Assembly (NCBI RefSeq): GCF_003711515.1
Contig: NW_021167088.1
Location: 272,351-336,350 of the forward strand
Reading direction: 5' to 3'
Origin: Sodiomyces alkalinus F11
Taxonomy: Eukaryota > Ascomycota > Sordariomycetes > Glomerellales > Plectosphaerellaceae
Length of the DNA stretch: 64,000 bases
Position 1 is the stretch's first letter. Every line of letters starts with the position of its first letter. The notes beneath the pieces were generated by a model. That model was not told the origin of the DNA and made no database searches. It worked only from the letters and a program-made list of their open reading frames with translations. A program made the translations under genes and the position numbers. Below are positions 1 to 8,602 of this stretch, piece by piece.

Positions 1-547
1 GTAGCTTGGTTGCACCTGCTTTACACTCACTACCTTAAGGTAACTTACGCATTTGAGTCGCGGAAAGACTCCAGAGAAAACTACGTATTGTACTGTACAA
101 CAGAGGGATGGGAATGGGGTTTCGAAGTAATTACCTTATGTCCGACTTGCTTGTACGGAGTGTCTGGTAGGGTCATCTCGCGCGAACTCACACAACCACC
201 CCTAGATTTCCCATTATCCACACAACCAACACAGCAAACAAATGCGCTCCCCATCCTTCTTCTCTCTCACTCCTCTAGACTAGAACATTCATCCTGTTCT
301 TCTGGGACAGAACAAGTGCAATCGTGATAACTGTACGCTTAATTCGTCTCGAGGACCTAAGTTCAATGTCGGTGACTCAGGTGATCCTGGGTTGTTTGCG
401 TAGTTTGCGTACAGCTTCAGGAAGGATGGTCATTATCACGACCATGATATCTTTGTCCCAATCTTACTTGCCCGATACTGTCATCCGGCTCGGCTGCATT
501 CCCATGGAGGCGAACCCAACAAATGTTCCGTTTTGCTCTTTGTTTTC
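1..547. other. spacer without recognised gene
   Basis: No coding pattern was recognised here. The open frames are short and do not resemble any family I know. The stretch lies beyond the 3' end of the minus-strand WGDFE-motif gene, so part of it is probably that gene's 3' UTR and terminator region. Confidence 0.5.
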
Positions 548-2464
548 TCACCTCTGCCGCAACTCCTTTTCATGCTGTAGCCAAAAGTTTTTGCAAACCC
601 TGTGACCCCAGTGGTCAACCCACCACTCACCAAAACTGTCCTCGACTTCGAAATCCACCTTGCTGACACGCTCGTCCCGCTTCAGCCCACACACGAGGCA
701 CGCCTTGGGCGCGGTGGGAACCACCTTGGCCGTGGTCACCGCCATGGTCTCGGCTAATTCGGGCACTGGGAGCGGGCGCCGCCCTGTAGAGCCGCCCTTG
801 CCGCCGGATGCCGCCGCGCTGGCCGCCGCCACCGCTGACCTGAGCCGACCGACGTTCTCGCGCCAGGCTGCCACTACATCGGCGGCCTCGCGGTCCTCAC
901 GGGCTGCCTGGGCACGGTCGACGCCGGCGAGCTTCATGCCCTTGGCACCCGCGGCGGAGATGGCCATGCCCTGGGAGAGGAACTTGTCGCGGTGCCAACG
1001 GAGCTTGCGGCCGGCGATTATATGGCCGGCGACTGTTGCTAGGAGCAGGAACGCACGGAGGAACGCGACTGTGCTCGGGTCAGAAGTGACACGGGTTTTG
1101 ATGGAGGCGGTCTGCGTGGCAAGGGGCTTGAAGAGGGAGGTGTTGGCCATATTGAAGAGTTCGGGGAATATGGAGAGGAGGATAGAAGGAGGAGGAATGT
1201 TGGTGGGGGGCGGGGTATTGTCGTCGATGTCCTGCAGGGGAGGCGCTGAAGGGGCGGCTGAGGGCTGCGGTGAAGGGACGGCATCCCAGTCCCAGTTCTC
1301 TGGGGGTTTCGCTGAGTCGACTTCGCCTGATTCACCAAGGCCGTTCTCCGGTGGCAAGTCCTCGAAGGGGGGCCAGCCGTCATCGAATCCGGCATCATCC
1401 TTCTCCCGGCGTTTTTGCCCAGGTGTCTTAGTAGAGGACTGGCCGAAGGCCGGCCACGCCGTAGCAGGGGTGGGCGTCTTTGCCCCCTTTCCCGCCTCCC
1501 CCTTGGCGGGGAACTTGGGAGACGAGGGCGTCTTGAGCGCCAAACCCGGGTAAGGATTTCGTTCTGAAAACGATGGGGACTTGGGTGCGGAAGGGTAGGG
1601 CGTAGTGGAGGAGGCTGAAGAAAACGAGGAAGAAGTGATAGCGAGGGATGAGAGGCGAGCGCTGCCTTTCTTGGGTTGGGTTGGCTGTGGTGTGGGCGTC
1701 TCGTCTAAAGACAGGAGGTCTAGAGAGGGCAGAGACGAAGTAGGAGCTTGCTGATTTTGTTGGACTGTCTGAGGTTGCGGTGGAAGTTCCGGTCCGGATT
1801 CCCTGATCGGGTTATCGTCGCCCGTCTCAAAATCACCAAACTCATCGTCGTCGCCCACATCTTGGGCAAATTCATCTGCATCAAAGAGAACATTAGGGTC
1901 TGATTGACGTGGGCGCTTGGGCTGGGTCTCCCGAGAAGGCTGAGAAAGGGCACGAGGAACCGAAGACCCTGAAACTGATTCCTGCTTCTTGAGCACGCTA
2001 GTGTCGACTAGATTGTTGGTCATGAGATCTATGGTCGACGCACGCATGATACGTGTTGGTGGATTCGACGTGCTTGTTATTGGACCTTTCGGAGTGGTGG
2101 TTTCCAGTGTCGGTTTGGGCGCCGGTTCAGCTGCCTCGAAATCTCCCCATCCATCGTCACCATCCTCTCCTTCAACGTCTATAATCGGACGAGCGGCTTG
2201 TGGATTCTCTCCGCCTGAGGCTCCAGCAAAGGATGTGAATCCACCCCAGGCATCATCATCGCTGGGATTCTGTTGTGTTGTCGATATTCCAGACTGTGTT
2301 GGCTGAGGCACGGGATTGGCTGTAGTAGGTAAACTCGAGTCCCAGATGCTGCTCGACAACGGATGTTGTTGAGTGGCAGACCGCTGCTGAGCAGGCTGAG
2401 ATTGGGATTGGGATGCGGGCTTCTTGTAGAAGCTGTCCAACTCGGCTAGGAGATCCGCACTCAT
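548..2464 (-). CDS. WGDFE-motif protein (fungal 'Ppk6-like' family)
   Basis: This is a 638-residue uninterrupted reading frame starting at ATG 2464. The N-terminal half is low-complexity and acidic, with aromatic-acidic motifs DDAWGGFTSF, DDGWGDFEAAE and DDEFGDFETGD. Motifs of this type are known to bind clathrin-adaptor ear domains (aftiphilin, yeast Laa2 and similar accessory proteins). The middle is rich in Ser and Pro. The C-terminal ~200 residues are conserved-looking: a hydrophobic stretch FLRAFLLLATVAGHIIAGRKL, then CLVCGLKRDERV and GHRVCKNFW, which could bind metal. From memory, relatives are often named serine/threonine kinase Ppk6, but no kinase motif (glycine loop, VAIK lysine, HRD or DFG) is visible. 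A role in vesicle trafficking is an inference from the motifs. The gene is divergent to mrh4. Confidence 0.75.
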   Translation of the reverse strand: MSADLLAELDSFYKKPASQSQSQPAQQRSATQQHPLSSSIWDSSLPTTANPVPQPTQSGISTTQQNPSDDDAWGGFTSFAGASGGENPQAARPIIDVEGEDGDDGWGDFEAAEPAPKPTLETTTPKGPITSTSNPPTRIMRASTIDLMTNNLVDTSVLKKQESVSGSSVPRALSQPSRETQPKRPRQSDPNVLFDADEFAQDVGDDDEFGDFETGDDNPIRESGPELPPQPQTVQQNQQAPTSSLPSLDLLSLDETPTPQPTQPKKGSARLSSLAITSSSFSSASSTTPYPSAPKSPSFSERNPYPGLALKTPSSPKFPAKGEAGKGAKTPTPATAWPAFGQSSTKTPGQKRREKDDAGFDDGWPPFEDLPPENGLGESGEVDSAKPPENWDWDAVPSPQPSAAPSAPPLQDIDDNTPPPTNIPPPSILLSIFPELFNMANTSLFKPLATQTASIKTRVTSDPSTVAFLRAFLLLATVAGHIIAGRKLRWHRDKFLSQGMAISAAGAKGMKLAGVDRAQAAREDREAADVVAAWRENVGRLRSAVAAASAAASGGKGGSTGRRPLPVPELAETMAVTTAKVVPTAPKACLVCGLKRDERVSKVDFEVEDSFGEWWVDHWGHRVCKNFWLQHEKELRQR

Positions 2465-2957
2465 GACCTCTGGACTTGGAGGGGCAGCATACTACTACTT
2501 GGGTACGATGGTGAATCTTTCGGCAAGCTGCAGGGTCGGCCACCCGTGTTTAGAGGGTCGAAGCGACACGACGTTTCATGGGTGAGGGGATGGGCAACTT
2601 GGAAGTGAATTGAGGACGGCGAAGGATCGCAGAAGTACAAAGTAATTACTCTGTACCTACCTTAGGTAAGGTATGTAGGTACCTAGGTAGTCACCTCCGG
2701 GTTCGGGCCCGATTGGGTATGGGCATGAAGGGGTACAAAGGTACTTGTGTACTTCGTACTAACGGCTTTGCCGCCTTGGTACATGCCAGAGGTACTCTGT
2801 CAGGTACCTTAATTACGGTACCTTACCTTACTTCTCGAGCGGCAACGGAAATTTTCAAGGCTCAACCACCTACTCCGTACTTCGTACGGACCTTCTTATT
2901 GCCATCCCATTCTAGTCGTTCTTTCTCCTTCTCTTTCAATCATCGCGGCACGCGAGC
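2465..2957. promoter_or_regulatory. shared divergent promoter of the WGDFE gene and mrh4
   Basis: This 493-bp spacer separates two outward-facing start codons, so it must carry both promoters. It contains two clusters of TACCTTA/TAAGGTA words (2653-2690 and 2803-2831), and an ACTCCGTACTTCGTACGG stretch near 2873. A CT-rich run follows just before the mrh4 ATG, as is common for fungal transcription starts. No clear TATA box was seen. Confidence 0.5.
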
Positions 2958-4787
2958 ATGGCGCCCCGAACTATGGGATTGTTATGCCCATTCTGTCGAC
3001 TGGCTACGAGACCTTTGGGGCTGGGTACGTCGCCGACCTCTCTACAACCCATCACCCAGCGATTCATATCACAATATGCGCGGGCCAAGCCATCGCGTAT
3101 GGTTCTGTCCGATCGCAAACACGTTGCACGGCCTTCGAAAGATGGGAGTCCAAAACCACCTCGACGACTCGTCGAGGGACCTTTCGGCGGCATGAATCAG
3201 ACCCAGTTCAGAGGGGGACCCGAACCTTCGCGGCGATCCACCACCAACTCAAGGTCGTCGACGGCCAGGTCCTCCAAGGCGGATAGTACCGATAGGTCCC
3301 GTAGGGGCGAACGTGCCGGATTCAAGGCCTTAAAGATGCAACGCTCTTTGACAGACATTTCATACCACAAGAGGTCGCAAATCAAGGACGAGATGCTATC
3401 CTACGAGTCCTTTGACCAGTTCGACTTGCTCCCGGCGGTCAAAGCGGGCCTTTACGACGACGTCTTGGAGGGCATGGTGAATGTCAAGCCCACTCCGGTC
3501 CAGAGACTGGCTATCCCTGCGCTTTTGGGGCAGCCAAGTCGCTTTACACCTCGGTCTGACGGTAGACATGAGTTCCTTCTCGCCGCCGAGACGGGATCGG
3601 GAAAAACACTGGCGTACCTGCTCCCCGCTGTCCATGCGCTCAAGCTCGCCGAGGCCGAGGACCCTGATATTCAAGCGTACAAGAAGCGGTTTGAGGAGGA
3701 AAGAGCAAAAGAGAAGGACGGCAAGGTCAAGTCGAAGTTTGACGAGCCGCACCCCACCATGGCGCGGCCCAAGGTCGTCATCCTTGTTCCTTCTGCCGAG
3801 CTGGTGGATCAGATCGGTACGGTTGCCAAGCGACTGTCGCACGCCGTGAAGTTCAGGTCCGAGAAGCTCTCCAGCAAGCTGAACGCAGAAGTCATCGAGC
3901 GCAATCTCTATTCCCCGCGCGGCGTGGATGTGATCATCTCGACGCCTCAGCTACTGGCTTCCATCGCCGACTCGGACCCCAATGTGCTTTCGCGCGTCAG
4001 CCATCTCATCATCGACGAGGCCGACTCACTTTTCGACCGCAGCTTTGTGCCATTGACCACCAGCATCGTCGACAAAGCCCTCCCCTCGGTCAAGAAGTTT
4101 GTCTGCTGCTCGGCCACCATCCCGCGGGGGCTGGATAAGTTCCTGGCGAGCCAGTTTCCCAATATGGTCCGCATCACCACGCCGAATCTCCACGCCGTCC
4201 CGCGACGCGTTCAGCTGGGCGTCATCGACGTGTCGAAGGATCCGTACCGCAACAATAAAGACCTGGCCGCGGCAGATGCCATCTACACGATTGGTCGGGA
4301 ATCTTCGAAGCACGAAGGACTCGAGGACGGGGAGGTCGACGTTCGGCGTGTGCTCGTGTTTGTCAACGAACGCGAGAGCGTGCAGCCGCTGGCCGAATAC
4401 CTCCAGTCGAAGGGCATCGACGCGATCGCGCTCCACCGCGATACCGCTGCCGAGCGACAGGCGGCCATGCTTGCCTCCTTCACCACGGCCGAGCCTATGA
4501 CTATGCCTAAGCAAGAGGAGCCTGCCGTCAAGGGACGGCGCCGGCTTCCCAACGTCAAAGTCATCGTGGCCACGGATCTGGCTTCGAGAGGCATTGACAC
4601 GCTTGCCGTTCGTCATGTCATTTTGTATGACGTCCCCCACACCACCATCGACTTCATCCACCGGCTGGGCCGCGCGGGTCGCATGGGCAGGCGTGGCCGG
4701 GGCATTGTTCTCGCTGGGAGAAAGGATCGAAAGGATGTAATTGCCGAGGTGAAGCGGGCTATGTTCATGGGACAGGCGCTGATCTGA
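2958..4787 (+). CDS. mrh4: mitochondrial DEAD-box ATP-dependent RNA helicase Mrh4
   Basis: This is a 609-residue intronless protein. The first ~50 residues are basic and poor in acids (MAPRTMGLLCPFCRLATRPL...), as expected for a mitochondrial presequence. Helicase motifs run in order: Q-motif region near residue 175 (KPTPVQRLAIPALL), motif I AETGSGKT near 210, PSAEL (Ia), motif II DEAD in IIDEADSLFDRSF near 352, SAT near 385, motif V VATDLASRGIDT near 537 and motif VI HRLGRAGRMGRRG near 568. Mrh4 in yeast is needed for assembly of the large mitochondrial ribosomal subunit around 21S rRNA, and the same role is inferred here. The start codon follows a pyrimidine-rich leader in the divergent promoter. 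The assignment to Mrh4 rather than another DEAD-box protein rests on overall sequence resemblance and the presequence. Confidence 0.92.
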   Translation: MAPRTMGLLCPFCRLATRPLGLGTSPTSLQPITQRFISQYARAKPSRMVLSDRKHVARPSKDGSPKPPRRLVEGPFGGMNQTQFRGGPEPSRRSTTNSRSSTARSSKADSTDRSRRGERAGFKALKMQRSLTDISYHKRSQIKDEMLSYESFDQFDLLPAVKAGLYDDVLEGMVNVKPTPVQRLAIPALLGQPSRFTPRSDGRHEFLLAAETGSGKTLAYLLPAVHALKLAEAEDPDIQAYKKRFEEERAKEKDGKVKSKFDEPHPTMARPKVVILVPSAELVDQIGTVAKRLSHAVKFRSEKLSSKLNAEVIERNLYSPRGVDVIISTPQLLASIADSDPNVLSRVSHLIIDEADSLFDRSFVPLTTSIVDKALPSVKKFVCCSATIPRGLDKFLASQFPNMVRITTPNLHAVPRRVQLGVIDVSKDPYRNNKDLAAADAIYTIGRESSKHEGLEDGEVDVRRVLVFVNERESVQPLAEYLQSKGIDAIALHRDTAAERQAAMLASFTTAEPMTMPKQEEPAVKGRRRLPNVKVIVATDLASRGIDTLAVRHVILYDVPHTTIDFIHRLGRAGRMGRRGRGIVLAGRKDRKDVIAEVKRAMFMGQALI

Positions 4788-5949
4788 GTTTTGACGGCCT
4801 GGAATGCAATATCCTACGAGTCCTATTTAGTGTAAGATTTGGAGGTTACACATTGTCAAAGACGCTCTGTACATTATATAGGTAATACATAGAACTAATA
4901 GGCAGGATACCCAACTTCATTGCCAACATATGAGATAGCTACAAGTTACCATCTGAGAAGGGATTGCTACCTAGTATATTGAACATGTCACTGATGTTAT
5001 TATCGGTGGTCTGTGAGTTTGCCTCGTCTACGCTTACAAAATACTCGGACTACGAATATGTATACACAGGCAAAAATAAAAATAAAACAAAACATACAAC
5101 ACCGGGTATTCGCTGGTCGTCACCGACCCAACTACTAATCCGGCCCTCACTGGCTTATCTAGGGGAGAGCGGACGGGATCCCGAGTTTTCCAGTGGGTAT
5201 GGTCGTATGTGCTATAACATTGTTACGAGGGTTCTTATAAAGGTAGTGCGGGACACAATAATCCGGTCCTATATCTGTGAGGATCGATGCCATCCAGCTC
5301 TCAAGGGCAAAAAGGGTAAAATATATCAGGGTGAGTGAACTTGGTCTAATGATACCTCGAATAATCCATAATCTATTAATGGTGAAATGATGACACGATA
5401 AAACACCTGAATCCCAGCAGTTGCGTGAAATTATGGACTCATAGATGCCTCCAATATCTTAACAGTCCATTAACCAACCCATTAACCTGTCATAGATTTC
5501 ATATCCACCAAAAGAAAACGTTGTACCGAAACTATGCAATTCCCGCCATTTACAACACTTCAATTTCCCCATCCTAGACGTCGAACGTTTCCGCCGACGA
5601 GGCTCTTGCCGTTAGAGAAGACCCTAGGCTTATGTGCTTTGAGCCTACGCGGCATCCTTTTCCCCAAACTCCATGCATGTTTTGTTTCTCCCCATTATAA
5701 AATACCCAATCCGACATTTTTGCTGCTCCCATGCATGGTAATATGTGGGTTTGGCTCTCCTCGACGCTGGGCAAACAACGAGTCGGTTCCGTCGGTTGGC
5801 TGAAGGCGCCCTGATGTTGTTCTCCCCCTGTTGCTTTTCCTTTCCGAGCTGACTGCACGGGACAAGGAACTGTCCCTGAAGGGTTTCCAAATGCTGGAAC
5901 GGCTTGGAGAGCGCTCATCTGCTTGCGAGTGGGGATCCCAGGTAGCGAG
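4788..5949. other. spacer without recognised gene
   Basis: The stretch is AT-richer than its neighbours, with many stops in all frames. It holds the 3' flank of mrh4 and then sequence that may be the decayed tail of the hydrolase pseudogene. A minus-strand open frame continues to about 5574 with no recognisable family. Confidence 0.4.
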
Positions 5950-6815
5950 ATGATGGTTATTGCAGATTGTCTGGCGACACCGACTCCGGGGACCATTTGC
6001 GTTCGACAAGCGGATGACGCGCGGGGCCTCCTGGAGCCCATTCACAAAGGGTCTCGGACACGTTCCGGTAGCCAGACGCGTCGCGGTTCTGGAATTTGCA
6101 CATGCCCGAGTGGGTGGCCTCTATGCCGTAGCGAGTTACTCTCAGCAGCGGAGGACAAGCCGAGTTACCGTCGACGACAATGACACTGGCGCCTCTGATA
6201 TTGGTCTTCTGGTTCTCGTGACCATGCGGACCCTGAAGCGTCCATGATAAAGGTTGGCAAAGTCGCAGGTAGTATTGCTGAGGGTCTCGCCGTCTCTCTG
6301 GAGCGTGTTGATCAAGACGGACTCGAGCTCCAAGAGCTTCCTGGGAATGGCGGCACCGGCCATCCGCTGCAGCATTGCGGCCCCAGGCGGCGGGATCGGA
6401 TCCTGTGTGCAGGGTCCCTAGGAAGATAATGCCGTAGGTCGAGACGTACATACATGGAACGGGCTGGAGGAGGGCCGCCTTGAGGAGAATGCCGCCGAGG
6501 CTGTGGGCGACTCAGATGATAGGCTTGCGTAGAGAGCGACGGCTGTTGCCATGGGTTTTGCGATAGGTAGTTAACGAGTTCGTCTGGGCGTGTCGGGATA
6601 TGTAGTTCTTGCTGGCGGTGCCGTTCTTTTGAAATGTCAAGACATCGGCATTATAGCCATATACCAGGATGTGGGCGCGGGCGTCGTTGGCCTCAAGAGT
6701 GCCAGGCAACAAACAGGTCGGTGGGCCAATAGACCTCTTCGGATGATGCCCACGTACTGTCAGGCGCGCCATCGAGACCGTGAAGAAGTATCAGCCACGC
6801 CACACACAAACCCTC
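5950..6815 (-). pseudogene. broken alpha/beta-hydrolase (DUF676/PGAP1-like serine hydrolase) remnant
   Basis: Reading the minus strand from 6815 down, pieces of one protein family appear in shifting frames. The N-terminal core LLHGLDGAPDSTW comes first. After a one-base shift near 6705-6712 comes HILVYGYNADV. PII-stop-VAHSLGGILLK follows, with TGA at 6512-6514 where the family has TGG (Trp) just before the nucleophile motif. Next is GIIFLGTLHTGSDPAAWG, then a frame change to MLQRMAGAAIPRKLLELES and FANLYHGRFRV. A further change gives RGASVIVVDGNSACPPLL and ATHSGMCKFQNRDASGYRNV, and a last change near 6030 gives LQEAPRVIR. This is the layout of fungal serine hydrolases that often precede ankyrin or NACHT modules. 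One nonsense codon and about four frameshifts make it a clear pseudogene. Two changes (TGG to TGA, and CCC to CTC in GTPH) fit C-to-T/G-to-A mutation, though RIP cannot be shown from two sites. No effector module was recognised downstream. Confidence 0.8.
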
Positions 6816-6938
6816 AACTCAGCCTCGGACTTCGACATCAGTTTATATATAACCACAAAAACCAGAGATTTAACCAAAGACTATAATTAACCCTCTACTC
6901 CGGCGTCTATATGATCAACGAATGTCAGTGTATCCGCA

Positions 6939-8264
6939 TTACTTTCCGAGTCGTGCTCTCCAGGTAAAGTGCTTCTTCGGGTCCCTTGCCAAGACACGCA
7001 TTGCCTCCACATCCGGGGCCGCGGGCCCGTCCTCTATCATGCCAGCTTCGATCGCCAGCCGTGCATATTTAACAGCTAGCCCGCTCTTCCCGAGCAGGTT
7101 GTAGTTCAGCGCCGCCGTCGTGTACGCCCCGGCCAGTTTGGCCTCGAGCTTTTCCTCGGCAAACAACCGGACGTACCGATCCACCGTATCGAGCGTCACC
7201 TCGGACTTGACGTCCGACAGCCGCCCCTCGAGCTCAGCAATCTCCGCAAGCCGCCCGTCCGACGCTGCGACCGCCGTCTCATCGGTTAAGCCGCACTGTG
7301 CGCACGTGCACTCGAAACCCCAAGCCACGCGGGCCCTGTGCTGCCGCTCGGCACGTGGTGCCATCGAGTCGAGGTAGGAGATGGTCAGCTCCTCGCCCGG
7401 TGCGACGTCGCGCACGACGGTGGTACGGTGCACGAGGTCGGCGTCGACGAAGAAGACCGCGTTGGGGCGGCAGTCGTGGTTGAACCGCGACACCTCGGGG
7501 AAGTTGGCGTAGTGGTGCCCCGCCGACGAACCCGTCCCGTCCCCGCCGAGATCGACCTGGAACGAGTTGGTGGTGACGATGTCTGCGACCTCGTGTCCGC
7601 CAAAGCGCCCGGCCTGGCGCACGAAGCTGCGACGTGTTGCTGCTGGTAGGAGACTTAGAACTAGGCCTAACAAACGCTCCCGTTCCTCCCGCGGCGTGCG
7701 CTCCATGAAGTTTCGATGCGCGAGCAGGGCGGGCACTCGTGTTAGGACGACGTCTCCGCGGCGAAGGGCCCGGCTGGCCAGCATGCCAAGGCCTTTGCCG
7801 CTCACCTCCTCGACGTAGAAGGGGGACGGACCGGACGGTAGGGATGAGTGAGAGTCCCCCTCGTCTTCCAATGTCTTCGCAGCCGCCCGCCCGGCAATAG
7901 CTTTCACCTTTTCCAGGCCGTGAGCGGTGGTGATAACAACGATGCCGCGTTCCCCGCCAAAGGCCCTATTCGCGTATAGACAATATTCGCCCGCGCATCG
8001 GGAGCCTCCTGTCCACTCATCCTTGCTTGGTGGGGTTTTCGGTGGCTCGCGGCTGGATATCGGCTCACTTTGGTTTCTCTGGACATCTGGTAGCCGAGAG
8101 GATGACCATGGGTCGTAGCATGAAATCTGGCTAAGTAATGGCGTCGACGGGCAAGTGGGAGCGCTCAGTGAAGTGCGCCAGTCTGACATTGATTCTGAGC
8201 CCGTTGTCGCCATAACAAACCGAGCCGTTGTGAGGAGTCCGAAGATCATCAGAAAATCTATCAT
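6939..8264 (-). CDS. SET-domain protein with hydrophobic N-terminus
   Basis: This is a 441-residue single-exon protein. Residues 1-20 (MIDFLMIFGLLTTARFVMAT) form a hydrophobic segment typical of a signal peptide or anchor. Residues ~85-115 contain CAGEYCLYANRAFGGERGI, a Cys-containing block of the kind seen before some fungal SET domains. The SET core is split: VEEVSGKGLGMLASRALRRGDVVL (about 151-174) and then FNHDCRPNA (261-269) with GEELTISYLD (290-299), the NHxCxPN and GEELxxxY signatures that bind S-adenosylmethionine and complete the active site. A post-SET-like FECTCAQC (318-324) follows, with a helical C-terminal tail like that of SMYD proteins. It is predicted to be a protein-lysine methyltransferase, but substrate and location are unknown. 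The secretory-like N-terminus is odd for a histone methyltransferase. Confidence 0.85.
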   Translation of the reverse strand: MIDFLMIFGLLTTARFVMATTGSESMSDWRTSLSAPTCPSTPLLSQISCYDPWSSSRLPDVQRNQSEPISSREPPKTPPSKDEWTGGSRCAGEYCLYANRAFGGERGIVVITTAHGLEKVKAIAGRAAAKTLEDEGDSHSSLPSGPSPFYVEEVSGKGLGMLASRALRRGDVVLTRVPALLAHRNFMERTPREERERLLGLVLSLLPAATRRSFVRQAGRFGGHEVADIVTTNSFQVDLGGDGTGSSAGHHYANFPEVSRFNHDCRPNAVFFVDADLVHRTTVVRDVAPGEELTISYLDSMAPRAERQHRARVAWGFECTCAQCGLTDETAVAASDGRLAEIAELEGRLSDVKSEVTLDTVDRYVRLFAEEKLEAKLAGAYTTAALNYNLLGKSGLAVKYARLAIEAGMIEDGPAAPDVEAMRVLARDPKKHFTWRARLGK

Positions 8265-8602
8265 GATGGCGGAACTGGCATTGGACTCTCAGGATGTAGG
8301 ATGTAAGAGGAGGTGACTGAAGTTGAACTTTGCATGATGCGATTCCCAAGACATCTCGAATTTCGCAACACAGCAGAGTCCTGGCATCAGTCTAACGGGA
8401 AACGGACAGGGGGTGTTTCGTCGTTTCATCCGTCCTCCCCCTGAGACACTGGAAAGTCGATAAATTGCGAGGTTCGAGTTTCAGGGGTTGATGGTGTTTG
8501 GTTTTGGGTTTGGTCCTCCTCTAGTCGCTTACTAAGCCATCCCGTAACTGACAACTTGATGACAAAGGCTTCGACTTCCCCGCGAAATATGTAAGCACAC
8601 GT
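8265..8602. other. spacer between SET gene and membrane hydrolase gene
   Basis: This 338-bp gap holds the promoter of the minus-strand SET gene and the 3' flank of the minus-strand hydrolase gene. No motif beyond T- and C-rich runs was seen. Confidence 0.4.

Noticed and set aside
660..1553. 297-codon plus-strand open frame
   Set aside because: Antisense shadow of the WGDFE-motif gene, with low-complexity residues mirroring that gene's GC-rich codons.
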